From Enterobacter cloacae complex sp. R_G8 (GTDB taxonomy: Bacteria; Pseudomonadota; Gammaproteobacteria; Enterobacterales; Enterobacteriaceae), in assembly GCF_024599795.1 (NCBI RefSeq), contig NZ_CP102246.1, forward strand, positions 4,340,001 to 4,404,000: a stretch of DNA of 64,000 nucleotides, read 5' to 3'. The notes beneath the pieces were generated by a model. The model made no database searches. It saw nothing but the letters and a program-made list of their open reading frames with translations, and was not told where the DNA came from. Positions 55,884 to 64,000 of this stretch are shown here, in pieces; positions within the stretch are counted from its first letter, which is position 1; the number at the start of each line of letters is the position of its first letter. Both the position numbers and the translations under genes were made by a program.

Positions 55884-57182
55884 TCCCTCTGTCGTGCCTG
55901 CCTCGCGGGCACGACTTCTCCCCGATTGACGTAGCCAAATTCCCAATACCAGCCCCATCAGCGACAACGCCAGCACGTACCAGGCAGGTGCCATCGGTGA
56001 CACGCCCATCAACACCGTAACCGCAATCGGCGTCAGTCCACCGAAGATGGCATACGAAACGTTGTAGGAGAATGAGATCCCGGTGAAGCGTACCTCTGGC
56101 GGGAATGCGCGTACCATCACGTAAGGCACTGCCCCCACCACACCGACGCACAGCCCTACCACGCCGTACAGAAGGAACAATTGTTCAGGATGACTGCCTG
56201 CAAGATGGTAAAACGCCCAGCTTGAGCCCGCCAGTAACAGACTGCCGACGATAAAGGTGACGCTGGCGCCGAACCGATCTGCAGCCAGCCCGGCGGCCAG
56301 ACAGCCGAAGCAGAGCATAATGGTGGCGATACTGTTCGCCTGTAAGGTCACCGCCGGGGAAAAGCCGTACTGCTTTTGCAGCCAGACCGGCGACATCAAA
56401 ATCACCACCACAATGCCTGCCGAGAGCAACCAGGTAAGCAGCATCGACACCACCACCGCTTTTTTATGACGCACCACGACAGCTTTTACCGGCAACTCCT
56501 GCGCCAGCGCTTTGCGCTGCTGCATTTCGAGGAAAATCGGTGTCTCCTGCAGCCAACGGCGCAGGTACATGGCCACCAGACCAAACGCCCCGCCCAGCAG
56601 GAACGGTAGACGCCAGCCCCAGTCATGCACGGCCTGTTGTGTCATGCTGGTATTCACAATTGTCGCGACCACGGAACCGAGCAAAATGCCCACCGTTAAC
56701 CCCGCGGTTAAGGTTCCGCAGGCGATACCAATACGGCGCGCCGGAACATGCTCCGCGACAAACACCCACGCCCCCGGCACCTCACCGCCGATGGCCGCCC
56801 CCTGAAGAATACGCATCAGCAGCAGCAATAACGGGGCGAGAATGCCCATCGAGGCGTAGGTTGGCAGCAGACCAATCGCCAGCGTCGGCACAGCCATCAG
56901 CAGGATACTGAGGGTAAACATCTTCTTACGCCCGACCAGATCGCCAAAGTGCGCCATCACAATCCCACCAAGAGGGCGCGCCAGATACCCGGCAGCAAAA
57001 ATACCGAAGGTTTGCACCTGACGCAGCCATTCCGGGATATCCGCCGGGAAGAACAACTCCCCCACCACGGCGGCGAAGAAGACAAAGATGATGAAGTCGT
57101 AAAACTCCAGCGCGCCGCCCAGGGCCGCGAGCGTGAGGGTTTTGTAGTCCTGTCGATTCAGAGGTCGGGTGTTATGTGACAT
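55860..57182 (-). CDS. MFS transporter of the metabolite:H+ symporter (MHS, ProP-like) family
   Basis: The 440-residue protein has twelve membrane helices. The MFS signature HFGDLVGRKKMF lies between helices 2 and 3, and the MHS mark AALGGALEFYDFIIFVFFA is at the N-terminus, as in proline/betaine, citrate and shikimate symporters. RILQGAAIGGEVPGAWVFVA is the helix 4 motif of the family. The substrate cannot be told from sequence. E. coli K-12 has no gene here. The C-terminal end overlaps satP by 24 bases on the other strand. Upstream is a 122-base gap to mog with no strong signal. The gene is intact. Confidence 0.9.
   Translation of the reverse strand: MSHNTRPLNRQDYKTLTLAALGGALEFYDFIIFVFFAAVVGELFFPADIPEWLRQVQTFGIFAAGYLARPLGGIVMAHFGDLVGRKKMFTLSILLMAVPTLAIGLLPTYASMGILAPLLLLLMRILQGAAIGGEVPGAWVFVAEHVPARRIGIACGTLTAGLTVGILLGSVVATIVNTSMTQQAVHDWGWRLPFLLGGAFGLVAMYLRRWLQETPIFLEMQQRKALAQELPVKAVVVRHKKAVVVSMLLTWLLSAGIVVVILMSPVWLQKQYGFSPAVTLQANSIATIMLCFGCLAAGLAADRFGASVTFIVGSLLLAGSSWAFYHLAGSHPEQLFLLYGVVGLCVGVVGAVPYVMVRAFPPEVRFTGISFSYNVSYAIFGGLTPIAVTVLMGVSPMAPAWYVLALSLMGLVLGIWLRQSGRSRAREAGTTEGSVFFTNR
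55891..55915 (+). terminator. Hairpin after satP, inside the MFS reading frame
   Basis: An 8-bp stem GTCGTGCC/GGCACGAC (55891-55898 and 55908-55915) lies 7 bases past the satP stop codon, followed by TTCTCC. It is probably the satP terminator, although it also codes for the C-terminal tail of the convergent MFS gene (SGRSRAREAG). Confidence 0.5.
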
Positions 57183-57304
57183 AGCGAACCATTGAGCGTG
57201 TGTTGTGGATTTATTTTTACAGCTAACGTAAAGAAAAAATTACTATACCGTAAAACGTTTAGCACACCATCGCCGCTTCAGCTAATGTCACATTTTTATT
57301 ATTT

Positions 57305-57892
57305 TCAGGAGATTGTTTCGCGACGTGCGCTTTTAGGACGAAATGCTGCTACGACTTTGTCATCGGTTTCCACGTACGGCCCGTCAAGCAGTTGTATACA
57401 ATACGGTACACTTGCAAAGATCCCGTGGACGATCACGCTGCCATCATCCGCTTTTAGCCCTTCGAGCGTCTCTTTAATCGACTTAGGTTGCCCTGGCAGA
57501 TTCAGGATTAGCGCCTGCTTGCGAATGACCCCCACCTGACGGGAGAGGATCGCTGTTGGAACAAAGTGCAGGCTGATCTGGCGCATCTGTTCACCGAAGC
57601 CCGGCATTTCGCGGTCAGCTATAGCAAGCGTAGCATCTGGCGTCACATCACGACGTGCAGGACCGGTTCCGCCGGTCGTCAGCACCAGGTGGCAGCTCAT
57701 CTCATCCACCAGCTCACACAACGTCTGCTCGATGATCGGCTGTTCATCCGGGATCAGGCGGGTCTGGATTTCAAACGGGGTGGTCAGCGCGCTGCCCAAC
57801 CACTCTTCAAGAGCAGGGATGCCTTTATCCTGATAGACACCGCTTGAGGCGCGGTCAGAAATCGACACTAAGCCGATGCGTAAGGTATTCAT
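57305..57892 (-). CDS. mog: Molybdopterin adenylyltransferase
   Basis: The 195-residue enzyme activates molybdopterin with ATP before molybdenum insertion by MoeA. The nucleotide/molybdopterin loop is LVLTTGGTGPARRDVTPDAT (near residue 68), and SISDRASSGVYQDKG is at the start. The ATG at 57892 gives the E. coli length; another in-frame ATG at 57907 would add five residues. It is transcribed in the same direction as talB, 110 bases further. Confidence 0.97.
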   Translation of the reverse strand: MNTLRIGLVSISDRASSGVYQDKGIPALEEWLGSALTTPFEIQTRLIPDEQPIIEQTLCELVDEMSCHLVLTTGGTGPARRDVTPDATLAIADREMPGFGEQMRQISLHFVPTAILSRQVGVIRKQALILNLPGQPKSIKETLEGLKADDGSVIVHGIFASVPYCIQLLDGPYVETDDKVVAAFRPKSARRETIS

Positions 57893-57971
57893 ATCCATTC
57901 CATTCAATAAGTACTGATTAAAGGGAATGATACACGCAGAGGGGAAATTCAGACAGAGTACGAAAGAAGTC

Positions 57972-57995
57972 GCGTGACCGGGAGCCCGGTCACGC
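57972..57995 (-). terminator. talB terminator hairpin
   Basis: An 11-bp perfect stem (57972-57982 and 57985-57995) lies 7 bases after the talB stop codon. On the minus strand it is followed by ACTTCTTTC, a moderate T-rich tail. Confidence 0.75.
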
Positions 57996-58002
57996 AGAAT
58001 GA

Positions 58003-58956
58003 TTACAGCAGATCGCCGATCATTTTTTCCAGTTTTTCCTGGTCGATAGCAAACTTACGGATACCGTCTGCCAGTTTGTCTACCGCCATCGGATCCTGGT
58101 TGTGCTGCCACAGGAACTCGGATTCGGTGATACGCTCTGGACGCGCTTTCACTTCACCGGTGTAAGACAGTTTACGCTCGATGGTACCTTCGCTTTCAGC
58201 CAGCTCTTTCAGCAGCGCTGGTGCGATGGTCAGGCGGTCACAGCCAGCCAGCTCGATGATTTCACCCACGTTACGGAAGCTTGCGCCCATAACAACGGTT
58301 TCATAGCCGTGCTGTTTGTAGTATTCGTAGATTTCAGTCACGGAAATCACGCCCGGATCTTCAGATGCAGCGTACTCTTTCTTGTCGGTATTGGCTTTGT
58401 ACCAGTCCAGAATACGGCCCACGAACGGAGAAATCAGGTATACGCCCGCTTCCGCACATGCACGCGCCTGCGCGAAGGAGAACAGCAGCGTCAGGTTACA
58501 GTTGATCCCGTCTTTTTCCAGCTGTTCAGCCGCGCGAATACCCTGCCAGGTAGAAGCCAGTTTGATCAGGATACGGTCGTTGCTGATACCCGCATCGTTA
58601 TACATTTTGATCAGACGTTTTGCTTTCGCGATAGACGCTTCGGTGTCGTAGGAGAGACGCGCATCCACTTCGGTAGAGATACGGCCAGGAACCAGTTTAA
58701 GGATCTCCAGACCGATGTTCACTGCCAGTTTATCAGTGGCATCCACAACCTGCTGCGCGCGGTCGTTGCTCTGTGCTTTCGCCCAGGTCACAGCGTCGTC
58801 AATCAGTTTGCGATACTCAGGGATCTGTGCGGCGTTAAGGATCAGAGAAGGGTTAGTTGTGGCATCCTGCGGCTGGTACAGCTTCATTGCCGCGATATCT
58901 CCGGTGTCAGCTACGACAGTGGTGAACTGACGAAGGGAGGTCAATTTATCCGTCAT
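58003..58956 (-). CDS. talB: Transaldolase B
   Basis: The 317-residue enzyme moves a dihydroxyacetone unit between sugar phosphates in the pentose phosphate pathway. The Schiff-base lysine is in [20 protein letters not shown] (K132 in E. coli). The N-terminal DATTNPSLI motif is at residue 30. The length is that of the E. coli protein. A gap of 262 bases up to yaaJ contains its promoter region; I placed no boxes there. Confidence 0.98.
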   Translation of the reverse strand: MTDKLTSLRQFTTVVADTGDIAAMKLYQPQDATTNPSLILNAAQIPEYRKLIDDAVTWAKAQSNDRAQQVVDATDKLAVNIGLEILKLVPGRISTEVDARLSYDTEASIAKAKRLIKMYNDAGISNDRILIKLASTWQGIRAAEQLEKDGINCNLTLLFSFAQARACAEAGVYLISPFVGRILDWYKANTDKKEYAASEDPGVISVTEIYEYYKQHGYETVVMGASFRNVGEIIELAGCDRLTIAPALLKELAESEGTIERKLSYTGEVKARPERITESEFLWQHNQDPMAVDKLADGIRKFAIDQEKLEKMIGDLL

Positions 58957-59218
58957 GATAGTGTTTCTCTTTTAACGTGCCCTGGATAATTCACGCTACC
59001 GACAGCATGTCTGCAGCGGAAAAATGACAGGTTTACTTGTTAGGGGGATGTAACCGGTCTGCCCTGATGATAACACGACGGAGGGGTAGCGCAACCGCAG
59101 ACAGTGCGCTTCACCATTGTATGATAAACTCGAAATATTAACAGGCAGCTAAGTAACAGCACGCTCAATATGTGGTAGCGCTTACATAATTGCCCTGGCA
59201 TCAACAAGAGGGACGTTA

Positions 59219-60649
59219 ATGCCTGATTTCTTTTTCTTTATTAACGAAGTTCTCTGGGGTTCGATCATGATTTACCTGCTTCTCGGAGCAGGTATTTGGT
59301 TTACGCTTCGCAGCGGTTTTATCCAGTTTCGTTATATCCGCAAATTTGGCAGAAGTCTGAAAAACAGCGTCACACCGCAACCGGGTGGATTAACGTCTTT
59401 CCAGGCACTGTGTACCAGCCTCGCGGCACGTCTTGGCAGCGGTAATCTGGCGGGGGTCGCGCTGGCTATCAGCGCCGGCGGACCGGGCGCGGTTTTCTGG
59501 ATGTGGATTACGGCAATTATCGGCATGGCAACGTCGTTTGCCGAATGTTCTCTCGCTCAACTCTACAAAGAAAAAGACAACAACGGCCAGTTTCGCGGCG
59601 GCCCGGCCTGGTACATGGCTCGAGGCTTAGGGATGCGCTGGATGGGCGTGCTGTTCTCGCTATTCTTGCTTGTCGCCTATGGTCTGATTTTCAACACCGT
59701 TCAGGCAAATTCTGTCGCCCATGCCCTCCGCTATGCCTTTGCCTGTCCGGAATGGTTAACCGGCGTGGTGTTAGCCCTCTGCATACTGCTGACTATCTCT
59801 ACCGGACTCAAGGGCACTGCCCGTCTGATGCAATGGCTGGTTCCCGTCATGGCGCTGCTCTGGGTTGCGGCCAGCCTGCTGGTCGCTGCGCTGCATATCG
59901 ACCAGGTGCCGGATGTGATTGCGACCATCTTCAGAAGCGCCTTTGGCTGGCGTGAAGCCGCTTCGGGCGCGCTGGGCTATACCTTTAGCCAGGCGCTGAT
60001 GGCGGGTTTTCAGCGCGGCATGTTCTCTAATGAAGCCGGAATGGGATCTACGCCAAATGCCGCCGCGGCGGCTGCGTCGTGGCCTCCTCACCCGGCCGCG
60101 CAAGGGATTGTGCAGATGATTGGCGTCTTTACGGACACGATTATTATCTGTTCCGCCAGCGCCATGATCCTGCTGCTGGCCGGCCCGGTACCGCACTCAT
60201 CGGAAGCCGCCGGGATACAGCTTCTTCAGCAGGCGCTGATGAACCTTACCGGTGGCTGGGGGGCCGGATTTGTCTCGCTCATTCTGATGCTGTTCGCCTT
60301 CAGCTCGATGGTCGTCAATTACCTTTACGCCGAAAACAACCTCATTTTCCTGAAGTTCAACACCCGTCCTGTGCGCAACCTGCTACGTCTGGGGATGATA
60401 TTAATGGTAATAGCGGGTTCTTTGCTCAGCATGCCGCTGGTCTGGCAGCTGGCGGACGTGATTATGGCGTTGATGGCTATCACTAACCTGACGGCGATTT
60501 TGCTGCTCTCTCCTGTTGTGAACCTTATCGCCGGAGATTATCTACGCCAGCGCAAACTGGGTATCCCCCCCGTCTTTGATGCCGCGCGCTATCCCGAAAT
60601 CAAGTCGCAGATTGCGCCCGGCGCCTGGGATGATTTGCCACGGCAATAA
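59219..60649 (+). CDS. yaaJ: Putative alanine/glycine:cation symporter YaaJ
   Basis: The 476-residue inner-membrane protein is of the AGCS (Dag) family. Its family motif is ARLGSGNLAGVALAISAGGP near residue 70, with the conserved FQRGMFSNEAGMGSTPNAA near 270. About ten membrane helices are expected. It matches E. coli YaaJ in length. Its natural substrate has been inferred as alanine or glycine with Na+ or H+, not proved here. yaaA follows after 66 bases in the same direction. Confidence 0.95.
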   Translation: MPDFFFFINEVLWGSIMIYLLLGAGIWFTLRSGFIQFRYIRKFGRSLKNSVTPQPGGLTSFQALCTSLAARLGSGNLAGVALAISAGGPGAVFWMWITAIIGMATSFAECSLAQLYKEKDNNGQFRGGPAWYMARGLGMRWMGVLFSLFLLVAYGLIFNTVQANSVAHALRYAFACPEWLTGVVLALCILLTISTGLKGTARLMQWLVPVMALLWVAASLLVAALHIDQVPDVIATIFRSAFGWREAASGALGYTFSQALMAGFQRGMFSNEAGMGSTPNAAAAAASWPPHPAAQGIVQMIGVFTDTIIICSASAMILLLAGPVPHSSEAAGIQLLQQALMNLTGGWGAGFVSLILMLFAFSSMVVNYLYAENNLIFLKFNTRPVRNLLRLGMILMVIAGSLLSMPLVWQLADVIMALMAITNLTAILLLSPVVNLIAGDYLRQRKLGIPPVFDAARYPEIKSQIAPGAWDDLPRQ

Positions 60650-60715
60650 CAGCTATCGATCAATTCAGGGCGATTTTTTGCTAAAGTCGCTCTAAATTTC
60701 CTGCAAGGACTGGAT

Positions 60716-61489
60716 ATGCTGATTCTGATTTCACCTGCAAAAACGCTCGACTACCAGAGCCCGCTCGCGACTGAGCGTTATACCCAGCCTGAACTGCTGG
60801 ACTACTCGCAACAGCTGATTCACGAGGCACGTAAGCTCTCCGCGCCGCAAATCGCCTCATTGATGAGCATCAGTGATAAGCTCGCCGATCTGAATGCGAC
60901 CCGCTTCCACGAGTGGCATCCTGACTTCACCCCTGCAAATGCCCGCCAGGCGCTTCTGGCCTTCAAAGGTGACGTCTATACCGGTCTGCAGGCTGAAGAG
61001 TTCAGCGAAGCCGATTTCGATTTTGCCCAGCAGCATCTGCGTATGCTCTCGGGTCTCTACGGCGTGCTGCGCCCGCTTGATCTGATGCAGCCCTATCGTC
61101 TGGAGATGGGCATCCGCCTGGAAAACGCCAAAGGCAAAGATCTGTACCATTTCTGGGGCGACATTATCACCGATAAGCTGAACGCAGCCCTGCACGCGCA
61201 GGGTGATAACGTGGTGATTAACCTTGCCTCCGATGAATACTTTAAGTCGGTGAAGCCGAAGAAGCTGGATGCACAGATTATTAAACCGGTCTTCCTCGAT
61301 GAGAAAAACGGCAAGTTTAAGGTCATCAGCTTCTATGCCAAAAAAGCGCGTGGCCTGATGAGCCGCTACATCATTCAAAACCGTCTGACGAAGCCTGAGC
61401 AGCTGACCGGATTCAACAGAGAGGGGTATTTCTTTGACGAGGACGCGTCGGGGAAAGGGGAACTGGTGTTTAAGCGTCACGAACAGTAA
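60716..61489 (+). CDS. yaaA: Peroxide stress resistance protein YaaA
   Basis: The 257-residue protein of the UPF0246/DUF328 family lowers free iron and so limits DNA damage under hydrogen peroxide; in E. coli it belongs to the OxyR regulon. Family marks are [13 protein letters not shown] at the start, [18 protein letters not shown] near residue 115 and [15 protein letters not shown] near 210. The length is one residue below the E. coli protein. A strong two-way terminator follows. I did not find an OxyR site by eye. Confidence 0.96.
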   Translation: MLILISPAKTLDYQSPLATERYTQPELLDYSQQLIHEARKLSAPQIASLMSISDKLADLNATRFHEWHPDFTPANARQALLAFKGDVYTGLQAEEFSEADFDFAQQHLRMLSGLYGVLRPLDLMQPYRLEMGIRLENAKGKDLYHFWGDIITDKLNAALHAQGDNVVINLASDEYFKSVKPKKLDAQIIKPVFLDEKNGKFKVISFYAKKARGLMSRYIIQNRLTKPEQLTGFNREGYFFDEDASGKGELVFKRHEQ

Positions 61490-61495
61490 AAAAAC

Positions 61496-61520
61496 AACCC
61501 CGCCTTCTGGCGGGGTTTGT
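61496..61520. terminator. Bidirectional terminator between yaaA and yaaX
   Basis: A 9-bp stem AACCCCGCC/GGCGGGGTT (61496-61504 and 61509-61517, loop TTCT) has a run of A on the left. On the minus strand this gives a long T-tail for yaaX; on the plus strand TTTGTATT follows for yaaA. Confidence 0.88.
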
Positions 61521-61521
61521 A

Positions 61522-61815
61522 TTAGTGATGCTTCCAGTCCGGGCCTGGTCGGTGATCGTCGTGGCGGTGATCATGGCGCTCGTCACGATCGCGATGCTCA
61601 TCATGCGGACGCCAGTGGTTATCACGCCAGTCATAATGCGCCTTCCACCAGTCATGGTCGCGCCAGCGGCCGCCGTCCCAGTAATGACCGTTATTATCTC
61701 GATCGCCAATCTGCAGTTTGACCGCCGGAACCAGAGTAATTTCGGATGCCTGTACCGCCATGGGAGCGACCAGCATCAGTGAAAGCGCCATCAGCGCAGG
61801 TTTCAGTTTAGACAT
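61522..61815 (-). CDS. yaaX: DUF2502 family secreted protein YaaX
   Basis: The 97-residue protein has a signal peptide (about residues 1-24, ending AVQAS) and a conserved part [20 protein letters not shown], then [20 protein letters not shown]. The C-terminal third is a His/Asp/Arg tail ([20 protein letters not shown]), which might bind metal. The function is not known. The ATG at 61815 is chosen for the signal peptide; an in-frame ATG at 61842 would add nine residues. It lies between yaaA and thrC, as in E. coli. Confidence 0.93.
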   Translation of the reverse strand: MSKLKPALMALSLMLVAPMAVQASEITLVPAVKLQIGDRDNNGHYWDGGRWRDHDWWKAHYDWRDNHWRPHDEHRDRDERHDHRHDDHRPGPDWKHH

Positions 61816-61979
61816 CGGTGACTCCTTATGATTCTTGCCCAACGTGGGCCGATGTAAGGAGATTACGTGAGGGGAACCGGGGATGTTATTCTCTGCAATC
61901 CTAAACGCTAAGTGACCGCATTTATTGGGAATTTCTGCTTTTTCCCTGCTATTTTTCTCCTTAATTTCTTCACAAAAAA

Positions 61980-62052
61980 GCCCGGTGGCGCTGCGCTTAC
62001 CGGGCCTACGATTGAGATCGTTGTAGGCCCGGTAAGCGCAGCGCCACCGGGC
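61980..62052. repeat. REP pair with perfect 30-bp inverted arms beside thrC
   Basis: The left unit (61980-62009) and the right unit (62023-62052) are exact reverse complements over 30 bases, with a 13-base loop between. The motif GGTGGCGCTGCGCTTAC is shared with the pair at 44542-44620. It begins 6 bases after the thrC stop codon and could stop or protect the thr operon mRNA 3' end. Confidence 0.9.
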
Positions 62053-62058
62053 AAAAAA

Positions 62059-63345
62059 TCACGCTCGGGTCATCATCAGCTTACGCAGTGCGGCAAAATC
62101 CGCGGGCAGCTCGTGGGAGAGCAGCGGCAGGTCAGCGCGATCCGCCAGCTCTTTCGGCAGCGGCAGCGTTTCACCCAGAATCTCTTCCACGCTCTCTTTG
62201 AATTTTGCCGGATGCGCCGTCCCCAGGAACAGGCCATACTCACCGGGATTCAGCTGGTCGCGCAGCGCACGATAAGCAATCGCCGCATGCGGTTCAGAGG
62301 TATACCCCACCGCCTTCAGCTCACGCATGGTGCTTCTGGTGGTTTCATCCGTGACCGCCGCATAGCCCAGATCGCCCAGACGCCAGACCTTACGACGGAA
62401 CAGCTCTTCCACACGCGGCCAGTTGTTTGGCTGTGACACATCCATCGCGTTAGAGAGCGTCGCCTGGGTCGCGTTCGGCGCCCATTTACCGTCTTTCAGG
62501 AAGCGTGGCACGGTGTCGTTGGCGTTGGTCGCCGCAATAAAGCGTTTCACCGGCAGGCCGAGTGATTTCGCCAGCAGGCCCGCGGTCAGGTCACCAAAGT
62601 TTCCGCTCGGTACCGAAACCACCAGCTGATTGCGCGCCTCTTGCGGCAGTTGGGCAACCGCTTCGAAGTAGTAGCAAATCTGCGCCAACAGACGGCTGAT
62701 GTTAATGGAGTTGGCAGAGTTGAGCCCCAGCGCGGCCTTCAGCTCTTCATCATCGAAAGCCTGCTTAACCAGCGCCTGACAAGCATCAAAGTCGCCATCT
62801 ACTGCTACGGTTTCAATGTTGCCGCCGAGGGTACAGAACAGTTTTTCCTGGAGCGGGCTGATCTTGCCTTTCGGATAGAGGATCACCACGCGGACGTTCT
62901 TCAGACCGTAGAAGGCATGCGCCACGGCGGCACCGGTATCCCCGGAGGTGGCGGTCAGAATGGTCACCGGTTTGTCACCGCTGATGTGCGTCAGCATCTG
63001 CGCCATAAAGCGGCCGCCGAAGTCTTTAAACGCCAGCGTTGGGCCGTGGAACAACTCCAGACAACCCACATCCGGCTCAACCTGCTGAACCGGTGCCGGG
63101 AAGGCAAACGCCGCACGCACGCGCTCTTCCAGCAGCTCCTGCGGGATTTCGTCGCCGATAAACGCAGACAAAATTTTCGTGCTGCGGGTAACAAAGTCCT
63201 GCTTCAGCAGCTCATCAATGTCGGTCAGCTGGAATTCCGGCAGATCGTGAGGGAAGAACAGCCCCTGATTTTTGCCCAGTCCCTGAGTCACCGCCTGCGC
63301 GAAGCTGACCTGCTCGTTATGATCTTTCAGATTGTAGAGTTTCAT
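62059..63345 (-). CDS. thrC: Threonine synthase
   Basis: The 428-residue PLP enzyme turns O-phosphohomoserine into threonine. The PLP lysine is in PTLAFKDFGGRFMAQML (K107). The phosphate loop SVPSGNFGDLTAG (near residue 238) and the family motif TSGDTGAAVAHAF are present. The start MKLYNLKDHNEQVSFAQAV agrees with E. coli. It is 3 bases from thrB, the operon partner, and ends next to a REP pair. Confidence 0.98.
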   Translation of the reverse strand: MKLYNLKDHNEQVSFAQAVTQGLGKNQGLFFPHDLPEFQLTDIDELLKQDFVTRSTKILSAFIGDEIPQELLEERVRAAFAFPAPVQQVEPDVGCLELFHGPTLAFKDFGGRFMAQMLTHISGDKPVTILTATSGDTGAAVAHAFYGLKNVRVVILYPKGKISPLQEKLFCTLGGNIETVAVDGDFDACQALVKQAFDDEELKAALGLNSANSINISRLLAQICYYFEAVAQLPQEARNQLVVSVPSGNFGDLTAGLLAKSLGLPVKRFIAATNANDTVPRFLKDGKWAPNATQATLSNAMDVSQPNNWPRVEELFRRKVWRLGDLGYAAVTDETTRSTMRELKAVGYTSEPHAAIAYRALRDQLNPGEYGLFLGTAHPAKFKESVEEILGETLPLPKELADRADLPLLSHELPADFAALRKLMMTRA

Positions 63346-63348
63346 TCG

Positions 63349-64000
63349 TTATCCCAGTACTCGTGCGCCAGCCGTGTCCAGACGGCAAATATGAACAAAG
63401 CCTTCCTGATTTTGCAGGTAGTGTTTAGAGAGCCAGTCCGCCACGCGCTGCGCGGTGTCTGGCTTATCGCACAGGGCGAACAGCGTCGGGCCGGAGCCGG
63501 AGATGCCGCACGCCTGCGCGCCGATATCAAGCGATGCCTGTCGCGCCTCATTGAAGCCAGGCAGCAGCTTCGTACGATACGGTTCGGCAATCACATCTTT
63601 CATCAGTTTCGCCGCCAGCTGTGGCTGACGGGTATAGCAAGCGTGAATAAAGCCTGCCAGGTGACGCCCGTGGGCAATACAGTCCTGACGGCGATACTGC
63701 GCAGGCAGGATCGCACGCGCTTCCGCGGTGGAGACCTTAATGCCCGGATAGGCCAGCACCCACAGCCACTCATCAAACCCTGGCACCTGCTGGCTGATGA
63801 TGCCATTTTCTTCGATCATCAACTGCATACCGCCGAGGAAACACGGCGCGACGTTGTCGTAGTGGATGCTGCCGGAGATACGGCCTTCCAGCTCGCCCAT
63901 TAACCCCAGCAGACGGCTATTGTTCAGAGGTTTGCCGCAGTGCTCATTCATCGCCACCAGCGCGGCCACCACAGAGCAGGCGCTTGACCCCAGACCCGAG
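63349..64000 (-). CDS. thrB: Homoserine kinase, 5' part missing (partial)
   Basis: About 216 C-terminal residues of the GHMP-family kinase are present, and the start lies beyond the right edge. The window edge cuts near the GHMP glycine loop (SGLGSSACS reads across 63973-64000). The sequence [20 protein letters not shown] and [20 protein letters not shown] is typical, and the C-terminal [20 protein letters not shown] is the third GHMP motif. It phosphorylates homoserine before ThrC. The final residues GARVLG end two short of the E. coli protein. Confidence 0.97.
   Translation of the reverse strand, partial: SGLGSSACSVVAALVAMNEHCGKPLNNSRLLGLMGELEGRISGSIHYDNVAPCFLGGMQLMIEENGIISQQVPGFDEWLWVLAYPGIKVSTAEARAILPAQYRRQDCIAHGRHLAGFIHACYTRQPQLAAKLMKDVIAEPYRTKLLPGFNEARQASLDIGAQACGISGSGPTLFALCDKPDTAQRVADWLSKHYLQNQEGFVHICRLDTAGARVLG

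Noticed and set aside
62641..63903. A 420-codon open frame opposite thrC and thrB
   Set aside because: It spans two well-known genes on the other strand and shows no recognisable domain.

Overview
The window is a piece of an enterobacterial chromosome. It has almost the same gene order as the first two minutes of the Escherichia coli map, read here from leuA down to thrB. Protein lengths and motifs match the E. coli products closely, but the accessory content (a Hok toxin beside leuD, no fix/cai genes, an extra MFS gene beside mog) points to a relative such as Enterobacter, Lelliottia, Leclercia or Citrobacter. The sequence alone does not let me choose the genus. All gene names rest on recognition of protein sequence and synteny, not on a database search.

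Layout, left to right. (1) 1-3388: the end of the leucine operon (leuA partial, leuB, leuC, leuD). (2) 3389-5388: a small hok-family toxin gene, setA, and the glucose-phosphate stress RNA SgrS with its peptide SgrT. (3) 5389-11224: sgrR, a TPP riboswitch with the thiamine transporter thiBPQ, and yabI. (4) 11353-16539: araC, the arabinose control region and araBAD, with a REP-type element between araA and araD. (5) 16541-31015: polB behind a LexA-like box, rapA, rluA, djlA, then the lptD-surA-pdxA-rsmA-apaG-apaH run and folA. (6) 31130-37096: kefC-kefF, then a 975-residue autotransporter and a 77-residue lipoprotein where E. coli K-12 has fixABCX and caiTABCDE. (7) 37236-42903: carAB with its arginine/purine control region and dapB. 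(8) 43109-49507: ispH, fkpB, lspA, ileS, ribF and rpsT. (9) 49565-55174: nhaR, nhaA, dnaJ, dnaK and two heat-shock promoters. (10) 55317-64000: satP, an MHS-type MFS transporter, mog, talB, yaaJ, yaaA, yaaX, thrC and partial thrB.

How the parts work together. SgrR, SgrS, SgrT and SetA form the sugar-phosphate stress response. ThiBPQ imports thiamine under TPP control. AraC with araBAD handles L-arabinose. FkpB, LspA, IleS, RibF and IspH form the usual essential-gene cluster, and LptD with its chaperone SurA builds the outer membrane. DnaK and DnaJ are the Hsp70 system. NhaR and NhaA handle sodium. CarAB, DapB, LeuABCD and ThrBC make amino acids and pyrimidines.

Most of the window is conserved core genome. 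I found no multi-gene system that looks undescribed. The parts most worth a second look are the autotransporter/lipoprotein locus (33519-37096), the hok locus (3480-about 3800), the MFS gene overlapping satP (55860-57182), and three inverted-repeat REP pairs, one of them a perfect 30-bp inverted repeat next to thrC.
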